Of a stretch of 55,667 nucleotides of DNA, positions 35,742 through 48,338 are shown in pieces. The stretch's first letter is position 1; each line of letters starts with the position of its first letter. The DNA lies in contig NZ_SSCL01000020.1 in the NCBI RefSeq assembly GCF_005876955.1, positions 1 through 55,667 on the forward strand. Direction: 5' to 3'. The notes below the pieces were generated by a model. It did not search any database, was not told where the DNA came from, and saw nothing but the letters and a program-made list of their open reading frames with translations. Origin of the DNA: Sinomonas gamaensis. GTDB lineage: Bacteria > Actinomycetota > Actinomycetes > Actinomycetales > Micrococcaceae. A program made the position numbers and the translations under genes.

Positions 35742-36725
35742 ATGGAGTATGCGCACTTGGGCAGGTCCGGGCTGCTGGTGAGCCGGCTGAGTCTGGGCAC
35801 GATGAACTTCGGGATGGTGACCGATGAGGGCGCCAGCGTCGCGGTGCTGGACGCCGCGGCGGAAGCAGTCATCAACCTGATCGACACCGCCCACGTGTAC
35901 GGCGGCCCGCAGTCCCCGGACATGAGGCAGGGGTACGGGATCTCAGAGGAGATCATCGGCCGGTGGCTCAAGCGGACGGGTGTGCGCGACGAGGTCGTCC
36001 TGGCCACCAAGGCCTACCAGCCGATGGGGCTCGGCCCGAATGACCGCCGCCTGTCCGCGTTCCACATCAAGCGGGCCTGCGAGGCCAGCCTGCGCCGGCT
36101 GCAGACCGAGCACATCGACCTCTATCAGATGCACCATGTGGATCGGGCCACCCCGTGGGAGGAGGTCTGGCAGGCGATGGAACAGCTGGTGCGGGAGGGG
36201 AAGGTCACCTATGTCGGCTCCAGCAACTTCGCCGGCTGGGACATCGCCACGGCTCAGTCGGCCGCGCAGGGCCGCCAGTTCCTCGGCCTGGTCTCCGAGC
36301 AGAGCGTCTACAACCTCAGCAACCGCATGCTCGAGCTCGAGGTCATACCGGCCCTGGAGCACTTCGGGATCGGGCTCCTCCCCTACGGACCGCTCGGCGG
36401 CGGCCTGCTCGCCGGGGCCCTGGAGAAGGCCACGGTGGGTCGCCGGTCCGCGCCGGAGATGCAGGAGAGGACCCAGCAGAACCGCGCCCAGCTGGAGGCC
36501 TACGAGGCGTTCTGCCGTGAGCTGGGGCAGGCCCCGGCCGACGTCGCGCTGGCCTGGCTGTTGCACCAGCGTGCCGTCAGCTCGGTCATCGTCGGTTCCC
36601 GCACCCCGGAGCAGCTCGAGGCCAGCCTGCGCACACCTTCGATCGCCCTCGACGAGGTGGCCCTGTCCCGGCTGGACGGAATTTGGCCCGGCCCAGGCCA
36701 CGCCCCCCAGGCCTACGCCTGGTAG
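35742..36725 (+). CDS. Aldo/keto reductase
   Basis: 327 residues, MEYAHLGRSGLLVSRLSLGTMNFG... with the catalytic tetrad in place: IDTAHVYG (D and Y), LATKAY (K) and LYQMHHVD (H). NADPH-dependent reduction of aldehydes or ketones; the substrate is unknown (AKR11/12-like). GTG 35733 is an alternative start. It is divergent from the bgl operon. The 5' part of the open frame (35583 on) covers the RAT region and is not coding. Confidence 0.88.
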   Translation: MEYAHLGRSGLLVSRLSLGTMNFGMVTDEGASVAVLDAAAEAVINLIDTAHVYGGPQSPDMRQGYGISEEIIGRWLKRTGVRDEVVLATKAYQPMGLGPNDRRLSAFHIKRACEASLRRLQTEHIDLYQMHHVDRATPWEEVWQAMEQLVREGKVTYVGSSNFAGWDIATAQSAAQGRQFLGLVSEQSVYNLSNRMLELEVIPALEHFGIGLLPYGPLGGGLLAGALEKATVGRRSAPEMQERTQQNRAQLEAYEAFCRELGQAPADVALAWLLHQRAVSSVIVGSRTPEQLEASLRTPSIALDEVALSRLDGIWPGPGHAPQAYAW

Positions 36726-36839
36726 CGCCTACAGGGACCGAGCACGGCAGCACCGGACCCCGGCCTCGACCCCGCTGTAAGACGCTGAACGGTCCCTCGG
36801 TCAGGGCCCCTGACATCGATTGCTTCGAAGGAGAAAACG

Positions 36840-40019
<3,180 letters not shown>

Positions 40020-40195
40020 GCCCTCAACGCTACGCGGACCAGCTGCCCGAGAGGGATGCCCTGCCGGTACACCCTTCGCCAGGGACTCCCTGCCCCCACA
40101 GGCACCGGCTGTCATGGAAGCAGTTCGATTCCCCGGAACGGAGGGCAGTGGACCAAAGCCAGGGCCTCCAGGGACCGGGGAGAAGGAGAGATGTC

Positions 40196-40540
40196 ATGAC
40201 CGAGAACACCGAGACCCAGGCGACCGGGTGGACGGGGGGCAAGAACGTCTTCGGAGGCTTCGCGCCCGCAATGGTGCACTACACCGACAAGGTCCTCTTC
40301 GACGAGGTCTGGGAGCGGCACGGCCTGTCGAAACGCGACCGCAGCCTGGTCACGGTCGCAGCGCTCACCGCACTGGGAAAGACGGAACAGCTCCGGTTCC
40401 ACCTAGCCTTCGCCCGGCAGAACGGGGTCGCCGACGAGGAACTGAAGGAAGCGCTCCTGCAGCTGTCCTTCTACTCCGGCTGGCCCAACGGCATGGCCGC
40501 CACCACCGTGCTGAAGGACATCATCGAGAAGGAGGACTAG
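40196..40540 (+). CDS. Carboxymuconolactone decarboxylase family protein
   Basis: 114 residues from ATG 40196 with GAAGGAGAG before it. The CMD core is FDEVWERHGLSKRDRSLVTVAALTALGKTEQLRFHLAFARQNGV and LLQLSFYSGWPNGM. No CxxC pair, so it is the decarboxylase/lactonase-like type rather than AhpD peroxidase. First gene of the cluster divergent from the XRE regulator; 4 bases from the next start. Confidence 0.88.
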   Translation: MTENTETQATGWTGGKNVFGGFAPAMVHYTDKVLFDEVWERHGLSKRDRSLVTVAALTALGKTEQLRFHLAFARQNGVADEELKEALLQLSFYSGWPNGMAATTVLKDIIEKED

Positions 40541-40544
40541 GACC

Positions 40545-41567
40545 ATGCATGGAACCCTCATCCACGCACCCGGCGACGTCAGGTACGAGCAGCGTCAGGA
40601 CCCGGAGATCCTCGCACCGACCGATGCGATCATCCGCCTGGCCGCCACATGCGTGTGCGGGTCCGACCTGTGGGACTACCGCGGCATCAACACCGTCGAC
40701 CAGCCCACCCCCATGGGACACGAGTACGCGGGCGTCGTCGAGCAGACCGGCGATGCGGTGCAGGAGATCAAGGTCGGCGACTTCGTCGTCGGATCGTTCT
40801 TCGCCTCCGACAACACCTGCGCGATCTGCCGGGCGGGCTTCCAGTCCCGCTGCGAAAACGTCGAATTCGCAGGGGCCGGCGGTGCGCAGGCCGAACTCCT
40901 GCGCGTGCCCCTCGCCGACGGGACCCTAGTCGCCACGCCGGGGATGCCCGACGAAGACCTGATCCCGTCGCTGCTGGCCGCCTCGGACGTGCTCGGCACC
41001 GGCTGGTACGGGGCCGTGGCCGCCGAGGCCGGGCCCGGCAAGACCGTCGCCGTCGTCGGCGACGGCGCGGTCGGCCTGCTCGCCGTCCTCGCCGCCAGGG
41101 AACTCGGCGCCGAGCGGATCATCGCCATGTCCCGGCACGAACCGCGCCAGAAGCTCGCGCTCGAGTTCGGGGCGACCGACATCGTCACCGAACGCGGCGA
41201 CGAAGGCGTGGCGCGGGTGAAGGAGCTCACCGGCGGGCTCGGCGCCCACTCCGTCATCGAGGCCGTCGGCACCCAGGAGGCCACGATGCAGGCCATCCGC
41301 TCCACCCGGCATGGCGGGCACGTCGGCTTCGTCGGCGTCTCCCACGGGGTGCAGATCCCCGGCGACGAACTGTTCTTCGCCGAGATCCACCTCCATGGCG
41401 GCCCCGCCCCCGTCCGAAGGTTCCTGCCGGACCTGATCGACCGGATCTGGAAGCGCGAGATCGACCCCGGCAGGGTGTTCGACCTCACCCTTCCCCTTTC
41501 CGAGGTCGCCGAAGGCTACCGGGCGATGGACCAGCGGCGGGCGATCAAGGCCCTGCTCCGACCCTGA
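40545..41567 (+). CDS. Zinc-dependent alcohol dehydrogenase
   Basis: 340 residues of the medium-chain reductase family. Catalytic zinc ligands are in CVCGSDLW and MGHEYAG; a cysteine cluster (NTCAICRAGFQSRCE) fits the structural zinc; and VAVVGDGAVGLLAVLAA is the Rossmann dinucleotide loop. It oxidises an alcohol or reduces an aldehyde with NAD(P). It follows the CMD gene closely and ends at a strong terminator. Confidence 0.9.
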   Translation: MHGTLIHAPGDVRYEQRQDPEILAPTDAIIRLAATCVCGSDLWDYRGINTVDQPTPMGHEYAGVVEQTGDAVQEIKVGDFVVGSFFASDNTCAICRAGFQSRCENVEFAGAGGAQAELLRVPLADGTLVATPGMPDEDLIPSLLAASDVLGTGWYGAVAAEAGPGKTVAVVGDGAVGLLAVLAARELGAERIIAMSRHEPRQKLALEFGATDIVTERGDEGVARVKELTGGLGAHSVIEAVGTQEATMQAIRSTRHGGHVGFVGVSHGVQIPGDELFFAEIHLHGGPAPVRRFLPDLIDRIWKREIDPGRVFDLTLPLSEVAEGYRAMDQRRAIKALLRP

Positions 41568-41575
41568 GGCCCACA

Positions 41576-41615
41576 CCCGGCGGGAGGAAGGCGCGCAACG
41601 CCTCCTCCCGCCGGG
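41576..41615 (+). terminator. Strong hairpin after ADH gene
   Basis: CCCGGCGGGAGGA and TCCTCCCGCCGGG pair perfectly over 13 bases, and the stem continues inside with AGGCG/CGCCT. It starts 9 bases after the dehydrogenase stop. No U-run. Confidence 0.75.
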
Positions 41616-41699
41616 CGTGCGCCCAGCGCGGGGAATGCCCTGCGAGCACCACCGGAGCATCCCCCGCGCCTCCCGTCCCCATCGACATCGAGGACCACC

Positions 41700-43094
41700 A
41701 TGACTGCACCATCGGCTGACCAGACGCGCCCCGCCTCGGCTCCCGAGGCAGTGCGAGCGACGGTGACGCTGGCCGCATCCACCCTGGTGTTCTTCGTGAT
41801 CACCCTGGACGCGGTCATCGTCAACGTCGCCCTGCCCAGCATCCGCGACGAGCTCGGCGGTGGAATCGGCGACCTGCAGTGGATCGTCGACGGCTACACC
41901 CTCATGTTCGCTGCGCTGCTGCTCTCCTGCGGATCCCTCGCCGACCGGCTCGGGCCCAAGCGCCTCCTCCTCCTCGGGATGGTGCTGTTCATGGCGGCGT
42001 CTTCCGTGTGCGGTCTGGCGCCCAGCATGCCGGTGCTCATCGCCGCCCGGTTCGTCCAGGGCGCGGCCGCGGCGACGATGATGCCCGCATCGATGGCGCT
42101 GCTCAACCACGCCTACACTGCCCCGGCCCGACGGAACCGTGCGGTGGCGATCTGGGCCATAGGCGGCTCTCTCGCCTCCACCTCCGGCCCCGTCCTCGGC
42201 GGCCTGCTGACCCTGGCCAGCTGGCGGCTGATCTTCTTCGTCAACATCCCCGTGGGCCTGATAGCCCTGTACCTGATCGCCCGCTCGATCCCCGTCGCCC
42301 ACCACAGGGCACCGATCGACTGGGCGGGGCAGATCACCGCCGTCCTGGCGATGGCCGGACTCACCTTCGGGGTGATCGACGCCGGCGAGTCCGGATTCGC
42401 CGCACCCCAAGCCATCTTCGCCCTTGCAATTGCGCTGGTGGCGGCCGCGGCCTTCGTGGTCATCCAACGTCGGGTCGCCCACCCGATGGTGCCCCCGGAC
42501 CTCTTCCGCGACCGCAACGCCGGGATCAGCGTGCTGATCGGGTTCGCCTTCATGGTCGGCTTCTACGGGCTCCCGTTCGTGATGAGCCTCGGCCTCCAGC
42601 AGCACCGCGGCCTCACCGCGCTGGAGACCGGCTTCGTATTCCTGCCGATGATGCTCATCGGCCTCGCGCTCACACCTCTCACTCCGAGGATCGGGGAACG
42701 CGTCGGCCGGAAGGCCCTCATCATCACCGGCCTGGCCGCCATGGCCGCCGCACTGCTCCTGCTTGCCATGCTGCCCGCCGCACCTTTGTGGCTGGTCTCG
42801 AGCCTGATGACCCTCGCCGGCATCGCCGGCCCCTTCGTCAGCCCGCCGACGACCGCGATCCTGCTGGATAGTGTCCCGGCCCGCCGTGGCGGCATCGCCT
42901 CCGGCGTGTTCAACACCAGCCGCCAGATAGGCGGCGCGGTAGCCGTCGCAGTTTTCGGGCTGCTGCTGAACAGCCTGCCCTCCCGGGCCGGGGAGGCCGC
43001 AAGCCTGCTGGCCGCCGCCGCGGTCTGCCTGCTCACCGCGGGGGCGGCCCTCTGGCTCGACCTCCGTCAGCGTCCCGAGCCGCTGCCCAGATGA
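41700..43094 (+). CDS. MFS drug-resistance transporter (DHA2/EmrB-QacA type)
   Basis: 464 residues, 14 likely membrane segments. FFVITLDAVIVNVALPSIRDEL (motif D1), GSLADRLGPKRLLLLG (motif A) and the GPVLGGLLTLASWRLIFFVNIPVG motif C region are typical of 14-segment proton/drug antiporters. It should export hydrophobic or toxic compounds at the cytoplasmic membrane. It lies behind a terminator, so it may have its own promoter in 41616-41699. Confidence 0.9.
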   Translation: MTAPSADQTRPASAPEAVRATVTLAASTLVFFVITLDAVIVNVALPSIRDELGGGIGDLQWIVDGYTLMFAALLLSCGSLADRLGPKRLLLLGMVLFMAASSVCGLAPSMPVLIAARFVQGAAAATMMPASMALLNHAYTAPARRNRAVAIWAIGGSLASTSGPVLGGLLTLASWRLIFFVNIPVGLIALYLIARSIPVAHHRAPIDWAGQITAVLAMAGLTFGVIDAGESGFAAPQAIFALAIALVAAAAFVVIQRRVAHPMVPPDLFRDRNAGISVLIGFAFMVGFYGLPFVMSLGLQQHRGLTALETGFVFLPMMLIGLALTPLTPRIGERVGRKALIITGLAAMAAALLLLAMLPAAPLWLVSSLMTLAGIAGPFVSPPTTAILLDSVPARRGGIASGVFNTSRQIGGAVAVAVFGLLLNSLPSRAGEAASLLAAAAVCLLTAGAALWLDLRQRPEPLPR

Positions 43095-43173
43095 CCGTCG
43101 CCCGAGCCCGCGGGCCCATTCTCTCGCCCCGCCCCATGGCTGCCAGCCACATCCAACAGAAGGAGTTCATCCC

Positions 43174-44127
43174 ATGAAAGCGATAGCCGTCAAAACCTAC
43201 GGTGGCCCGGGTGTGCTCCACCCGGTCGACCTTCCCGATCCGCACGCCCGGGCCGGAGAGATCCGGATCAGGGTCCGCGCGGCCGCGGTTGCCCCGGTCG
43301 ATGCGATGCTGCGCACCGGCCTCCTGGCCGGATTGAACGCCGGGCTGAACCCGCCGTTCGTGCCGGGCATGGAGGTCGCCGGCACTGTCGACGAGGTCGG
43401 CGACGGCATCGACCCCGCCCTGGCGGTGGAGGTCGGTGATGAAGTCGTCGGGTTCGTGGACAACCTCGGCTCGCACGGCGGTTACAGCGACTACGTCGTC
43501 CTGCCAGCGGCCTCCGTGGCAACCGTTCCCGAGGGGGCCACGGCAGCGGAGGCGGCCAGCTTCCTCAACAACTCGCTCACCGCGCTCAACGCACTCGAGA
43601 CGCTGCTGCTGCCGGCGGCCGCGACGCTGCTGGTCACCGGCGCGGCCGGTTCGGTGGGAGGCTATCTCGTCCAGCTCGCCCACCACGCCGGCCTGCACGC
43701 CATCACGATCGCCGCCCCCGACGATGACGACCTGGTGCGCTCGTTCGGCGCCGACCACCTGGTCCACCGCGGACCCGACGCAGTCCAGGACCTCCTCGCA
43801 GCCTTCCCGGGCGGGGTGGACGCGGTCGCCGACGCCGCCCTGCTCGGCGACGGCATCGTCGAGACGATCCGCGACGGCGGACAGCTCGCGACGTTTCGCC
43901 CCTATCCCGGCGACCCGGGACGCGGGATCCGGGTGCGGAGCCTGAACGTCCGCCAACGCGCAACCGACCACGCCGCGATCACGCGCCTCCGCGATCTGGT
44001 GAACCAGGGCGTCCTGGCCCTGCGTGTCGGCGCGGTGCTGCCTGCCGTGAAGGCACCCGAGGCGCACCGACTCCTTGACGCCGGCGGCGTCCGCGGCCGG
44101 ATCATCCTCGAATTCCCCGTCCACTGA
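43174..44127 (+). CDS. NADP-dependent quinone oxidoreductase family protein
   Basis: 317 residues of the zinc-free medium-chain reductase family: MKAIAVKTYGGPGVLHPVDLPDPHARAGEIRIRV, VPGMEVAGTVDEVG, and the Rossmann loop VTGAAGSVGGYLVQLA. It reduces quinones or activated alkenes with NADPH. AGAAGGAG precedes the ATG. It is probably co-transcribed with the MFS gene and DUF2255, consistent with a quinone or reactive-aldehyde response cluster. Confidence 0.9.
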   Translation: MKAIAVKTYGGPGVLHPVDLPDPHARAGEIRIRVRAAAVAPVDAMLRTGLLAGLNAGLNPPFVPGMEVAGTVDEVGDGIDPALAVEVGDEVVGFVDNLGSHGGYSDYVVLPAASVATVPEGATAAEAASFLNNSLTALNALETLLLPAAATLLVTGAAGSVGGYLVQLAHHAGLHAITIAAPDDDDLVRSFGADHLVHRGPDAVQDLLAAFPGGVDAVADAALLGDGIVETIRDGGQLATFRPYPGDPGRGIRVRSLNVRQRATDHAAITRLRDLVNQGVLALRVGAVLPAVKAPEAHRLLDAGGVRGRIILEFPVH

Positions 44128-44152
44128 CCCCCCGACGAAGGAAACAAGCCTC

Positions 44153-44536
44153 ATGAGCTCCTGGAGCGCCGAAGACATCGAACGCATCGCCGCCAGCGAC
44201 GACCTGCACATCGCACCGTTCCGCCCCGACGGGACCACCGGGACCCCGACCTGGATCTGGTCCGTTGTCGTCAACGGGCGCTTGTTCGTGCGGGCGTGGA
44301 ACGGAACCCGCTCGCGCTGGTACCAGGCCGCAATGACCCACCGCGGCGGGCAAATCACAGTCGCGGGCACGACCTATAACGCACGCTTCCACCCCGCCGA
44401 CCCGGCCCTGGCCGAACTGATCGATGCCGCCTACCGTGCCAAGTACGCCGCCAGCAGCTACCTCCCGCCAATGGTCTCCCCCGGCCCACAAGCTGCCACC
44501 GTGGAGATCACCCCGAGATCCACGGACCAAGACTGA
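44153..44536 (+). CDS. DUF2255 family protein
   Basis: 127 residues; starts MSSWSAEDIERIAASDDLHIAPF with GAAGGAAA upstream. TPTWIWSVVVNGRLFVRAWNG and SRWYQAAMTHRGGQI match DUF2255, a flavin-reductase-split-barrel-like family often found beside quinone reductases. Function not established. Last gene of the cluster, 25 bases after the oxidoreductase. Confidence 0.85.
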   Translation: MSSWSAEDIERIAASDDLHIAPFRPDGTTGTPTWIWSVVVNGRLFVRAWNGTRSRWYQAAMTHRGGQITVAGTTYNARFHPADPALAELIDAAYRAKYAASSYLPPMVSPGPQAATVEITPRSTDQD

Positions 44537-45102
44537 CGTCGCCCGCCCCGCTCGCCACCGCACCACCCCGGAACGGGTCACGATGGACCTGCGCCCTCAT
44601 CCCAGTGCTCTGTTCCGTCATGACCGCTTCGGGGCTGACCCGCCTGCCGGAAGGCGTTCGCAGTGCCCCCATAGCTGGGGAATTGTGAGGGCGTCGGCGC
44701 ATCCGTGCACGATTCGACGCTCGCAGATGGTAGCTGGACCCAACCGGATCGATGGTCTCGCGTCGAAAATTCCCCGGAGTGCGTGCTCGCCGCCGGCGTG
44801 GTCGAGAACCGTCCCTCCGGCTCTCCGTCGAGGTCAGCTCCTGCGCCTCCTCCCGAAAGGATCACCTGGATGACGAAGGGATGCGGCTCGCCGTCGAAGG
44901 CGATTCGCGGCCTTCTCGAGTGGAAGATTCCTGGCTGAGAGGCACTTGACTTCTACTTCATGCCTTGGAGTCATCTGGGTCCTCGCCGACGTGGGCAGAG
45001 CGCACCTCAGGGCCGACTGGACTGGGAGGGCGCCGGGCACCTTGTGGCGCGCGAAGGGGTCGGAGTGGCTGGTGAGCCGCGAGCTTGGAAGGGGCGGCGT
45101 GC
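44537..45102. other. Non-coding gap between DUF2255 and LacI genes
   Basis: 566 bases with no supportable gene. Several short open frames lack ribosome sites and look compositionally random. TTGACTTCTACTTCATG at 44947 resembles a promoter element with half of a GACTTC/GGAGTC inverted repeat, but no gene follows it. No terminator-grade hairpin was found by eye. Confidence 0.4.
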
Positions 45103-46173
45103 TCAGGCTGGCGCGGGCGCCCTGCCGTCGGTATCGGGCAGGGGCTTGCCGCGAGGGCCGAGCGTGCTCTCGCGGAGGATGAGGCGGGGTTCGAGCGTGA
45201 GCGTGCGGTGTTGGTGGTCTGGGTTCTCGATCTCGTCGAGCAGGAGCCTCATCGCCTCGCTGCCCATGCGGTGACCGTCCTGGCTCACCGTAGACATGGA
45301 AATCGCCGCTTCGGTGGTGAATTGGTTGTTGTCGTATCCGATGACGGCGATGTCGTCCGGGACACTGAAGCTTCTTGCCATCAGCTCGTGGATGACTCCC
45401 GCGGCGATTCGGTCGGACGGCGAGAGGATCCCGTCAGGGATCCTCTCAGGGGAGCGATTGGCGATCTCCGCGGCGATCTTGCGCCCCTCGTCGCTCTTGA
45501 GTCGGCGGCAGTTGATGATCTCGAGAGTCACATCGCCAGCCTCCAGGACGGCGCGCAGGGCTCCGTTGCGGCGCTCCTTGATGGCGTAGAACTCCTCAGG
45601 TCCACCTGCGAAGAGCAGGCGCCGGCGGCCGAGCTCGATGAGGTGGCGGGCTGCCATGTAGCCGCCAAGCTCCTCGTCGGAGATCACCGCGCAGCAGTCC
45701 TTCCGGCCTTGGGCCAGGTTGACCAGCACGACCCGCCGGCCATGGCGCCGGACCCGGTCGACGCCCTCGAGGCTGGCGTTCATGGGAGCGAACAGGATCC
45801 CGGCCACGCGAGCCTCGTCGAAGATGTCGAGGTACGACTCCTGCCGATTGAAGTCGATGTCGCTGTTGGCGAGGAGGAGGGCGTGGGCGGCTCTGCGGGC
45901 CTGATCTTCTGCGCCACGGGCGATGTCGACGAAGAGCGAGTTGTCGATGTCGGTCAACACCAGACCGACCGTCCGGCTGGCGCCCGCGGCCAGCGAGCGG
46001 GCTGCGCTATTGGGGACGAAGCCAAGCTGCTCGACTGCCGCGCGGACCTTTGCCAGCGACCGCTCGGACACCTTTTCAGGCTTGTTCAAGGCGTGCGAGA
46101 CCGTTCCAAGGGACACGCCCGCGAGGCGCGCGACGTCCTTCATGCTCGGGGTGCGTCCCCCATTGGCGGGCAT
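45103..46173 (-). CDS. LacI-family transcriptional regulator
   Basis: 356 residues from ATG 46173; TTG 46206 would add 11. The HTH and hinge (MKDVARLAGVSLGTVSHALNKPEKVSERSLAKVRAAVEQLGFVPNSAARSL) are canonical, including the V-S-x-x-T-V-S recognition helix. The periplasmic-binding-like ligand domain follows (VGLVLTDIDNSLFVDIARGAEDQ to MSTVSQDGHRMGSEAMRLLLDEI). Divergent from the rhamnoside ABC operon. Two perfect TGAAGCGCTTCA palindromes in the shared promoter region are its likely operators. Confidence 0.92.
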   Translation of the reverse strand: MPANGGRTPSMKDVARLAGVSLGTVSHALNKPEKVSERSLAKVRAAVEQLGFVPNSAARSLAAGASRTVGLVLTDIDNSLFVDIARGAEDQARRAAHALLLANSDIDFNRQESYLDIFDEARVAGILFAPMNASLEGVDRVRRHGRRVVLVNLAQGRKDCCAVISDEELGGYMAARHLIELGRRRLLFAGGPEEFYAIKERRNGALRAVLEAGDVTLEIINCRRLKSDEGRKIAAEIANRSPERIPDGILSPSDRIAAGVIHELMARSFSVPDDIAVIGYDNNQFTTEAAISMSTVSQDGHRMGSEAMRLLLDEIENPDHQHRTLTLEPRLILRESTLGPRGKPLPDTDGRAPAPA

Positions 46174-46229
46174 CCTGGTCAACGGCTCGTCCCTCAGCTT
46201 TCTCAATGCGTTCGCTCAGGGCCCTGTTC

Positions 46230-46241
46230 TGAAGCGCTTCA
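46230..46241. promoter_or_regulatory. LacI-type operator 1
   Basis: TGAAGCGCTTCA, a perfect 12-base palindrome with the central CG step preferred by LacI proteins. It is 57 bases upstream of the regulator start and probably mediates autoregulation. Confidence 0.75.
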
Positions 46242-46361
46242 TCGAACGGCTTCCTGCCAGACTAATCCTCTTCCCGATCCCAAACAACCTATCTTCCCCC
46301 AAGAAAATCGTTTCAAAAATATGTTGACCACATCACACCCTGCCCCTACGCTGGACGAAGC

Positions 46362-46373
46362 TGAAGCGCTTCA
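46362..46373. promoter_or_regulatory. LacI-type operator 2
   Basis: The identical palindrome TGAAGCGCTTCA, 132 bases from the first (about 12.5 helical turns) and about 85 bases before the first permease start. Two identical perfect sites on either side of a divergent promoter allow DNA looping. Confidence 0.75.
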
Positions 46374-46458
46374 AAATCTTCCCCCCAGACTCGATGGAGA
46401 GGTTCGCGTTGATCCTGTTGACCAGCACCGCGGTGCCAGCCCTGCACGGACGGGTCGG

Positions 46459-47415
46459 ATGAGCTCGGCGGACAGCCAGTCGCTGGCCGTGGCCGAAGCC
46501 GCCGCCCCCGTTCCCCTCGCCCGCCCTCGCGGTGCCAGGATTTCAGCCCGCATCGGAGCTGTGCCGTGGTGGTTCGTCCTCCCGGCCCTCGCCTTCTACG
46601 TGTTCGTCGTGCTGTGGCCGAGCATCGAGGGCGCCGGGTTCGCCTTCACCAACTGGGACGGGCTCTCGGCGACGAAGGACTTTGTCGGATTTGCGCAGTT
46701 CCAGCGCCTCCTGACTGACCCGGCGGGCGTCGGCGCCGTCGTGCACACGCTGCTGATCGCCCTATCGATCACGATCGTGCAGAACCTCGTCGGGCTGCTC
46801 CTCGCACTCGGCGTGCACACGAAGATCAAGAGCCGCAACGTGCTCCGGGTAGCCCTGTTCACCCCGGCGGTGATCACCCCGGTCGCGACCGGGTACCTCT
46901 GGAAGTACCTCATGACCCCCGATGGGGCCATCAACCAGATCCTGGGGTTCTTCGGCCTGACCGCACTCCAGCACGACTGGCTGGGGGATGCGAACATCGC
47001 GCTCTGGTCGATCGTCGCGACCGTCGTGTGGCAGTTCGCCGGGTACTCGATGGTGATCTTCCTCGCCGGCCTGCAGGGGGTGCCCGAGGACGTCCTGGAG
47101 GCCTCGCGTCTTGACGGCGCCGGACCGTTCCGCCGGTTCTGGTACGTCGTCCGGCCGGAGCTGGCCCCGGCGATCACGATCAACCTGATGCTCTCGATCA
47201 TCGGCGGCCTCAAGCTCTTCGACCAGGTCTGGGTCATGACCTCCGGCGGCCCCGGCACCTCCACGGACACGATGTCCACGCTGATCTACAAGAACGCGTT
47301 CCAGTTCGGCGACTTCAGCTACGGCATCGCCATGGCGCTCGTCCTGGCCGTGTTCGTGGCCATCCTCTCCTCGGCCCAGTACAAGCTCCTCGGAAGGCAG
47401 GGCGGAAGCAAGTGA
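46459..47415 (+). CDS. Sugar ABC transporter permease (MalF-type)
   Basis: 318 residues from ATG 46459, six membrane segments. The EAA loop that docks to the ATPase is EASRLDGAGPFRRFWYVVRPELAP near residue 215. The open frame extends far upstream, through the operators and antisense to the LacI gene, which is not coding. With the next gene it forms the membrane channel; the ATPase is not encoded here, as usual where a shared MsiK-type ATPase serves several importers. Confidence 0.9.
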   Translation: MSSADSQSLAVAEAAAPVPLARPRGARISARIGAVPWWFVLPALAFYVFVVLWPSIEGAGFAFTNWDGLSATKDFVGFAQFQRLLTDPAGVGAVVHTLLIALSITIVQNLVGLLLALGVHTKIKSRNVLRVALFTPAVITPVATGYLWKYLMTPDGAINQILGFFGLTALQHDWLGDANIALWSIVATVVWQFAGYSMVIFLAGLQGVPEDVLEASRLDGAGPFRRFWYVVRPELAPAITINLMLSIIGGLKLFDQVWVMTSGGPGTSTDTMSTLIYKNAFQFGDFSYGIAMALVLAVFVAILSSAQYKLLGRQGGSK

Positions 47416-48233
47416 ACCGCTACACGTGGAGGACGTTCGTCCTCGAGGCAGTGATGGTGCTGGTCGGCGTCGTCTTCTTCCTCCCGGTGTACGTCCTGAT
47501 CAACCTGGCCCTGAAGAAGCCGGACGACCAGTCCTCGCCCTTGGCGCCGGTCACGAGCATCACCCTCCAGAACTTCTCGGACGCGTGGGGCCAGGCCAAC
47601 CTCGGGCAGGCCCTCCTGACGAGCGCGTTCGTGACGGTCTTCAGCGTCGCGATCATCGTAGCGATCTCGGCCCTGGCCGCCTACCCGCTGGCACGTGTGA
47701 CCAAGCGCTGGTCCCGCTGGCTGTTCTTCGTCTTCATGATCGGGCTGCTCCTGCCCTTCCAGCTCGCGCTCATCCCGCTCTACACGACCATCCGCGACCT
47801 CGGGCTGCTGGGGAACCCGGTCTCGCTCGTGCTTTACTACGCCGGGCTCCAGGTCCCGTTCTCGGTCTTCCTCTACACAGGCTTCATCCGAGCCGTGCCA
47901 CTCGACTACGAGGAGGCCGCCTCCATCGACGGGGCCGGGCCGATGCGCAGCTTCTTCTCAGTGATCTTCCCGCTCGTGCGCCCCATCACCGGGACCGTCG
48001 TCATCCTGAACGTCCTGCACGTCTGGAACGACTTCCTCACCCCGCTGCTATACCTCAGCGGCAGCAGCCAGCAGACCGTCCCGGTAGCGCTGTTCTCGTT
48101 CGTGAGCCAGTACGTCTCCCAGTGGAACCTCGTGTTCGCCGGGCTCGTGATCACGATCGCCCCGATCCTCATCGCCTACTTCGCGATGCAGAAGACCATC
48201 ATCAAGGGCTTCGCCAGCGGCCTCAAAGGCTAG
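47412..48233 (+). CDS. Sugar ABC transporter permease (MalG-type)
   Basis: 273 residues from a GTG overlapping the preceding stop (GTGA). Six membrane segments; the EAA loop is EEAASIDGAGPMRSFFSVIFPLVRP and the ending MQKTIIKGFASGLKG is typical of MalG/CUT1 permeases. Translational coupling ensures one-to-one production with the first permease. Confidence 0.92.
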   Translation: MNRYTWRTFVLEAVMVLVGVVFFLPVYVLINLALKKPDDQSSPLAPVTSITLQNFSDAWGQANLGQALLTSAFVTVFSVAIIVAISALAAYPLARVTKRWSRWLFFVFMIGLLLPFQLALIPLYTTIRDLGLLGNPVSLVLYYAGLQVPFSVFLYTGFIRAVPLDYEEAASIDGAGPMRSFFSVIFPLVRPITGTVVILNVLHVWNDFLTPLLYLSGSSQQTVPVALFSFVSQYVSQWNLVFAGLVITIAPILIAYFAMQKTIIKGFASGLKG

Positions 48234-48338
48234 CCCACCGCTCAAGAACACAACCCGCCACTAAGGCACTGGGCCATCCCACGCCCATGCCAGTCAGTCA
48301 GTCAGCAGCGCCCGCTGAAGTTCAAAGGAGAGCAATAC

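Noticed and set aside
40926-42605. Minus-strand 559-codon frame opposite ADH and MFS
   Set aside because: Shadow of two intact plus-strand genes.
44940-44980. MerR-type promoter in the DUF2255-LacI gap
   Set aside because: TTGACTTCTACTTCATG and GGAGTC suggest an inverted repeat, but there is no downstream gene and no MerR gene.
45085-46458. N-terminal extension of the first ABC permease by 458 codons
   Set aside because: It is antisense to the LacI gene and runs through both operators. The permease starts sensibly at 46459.
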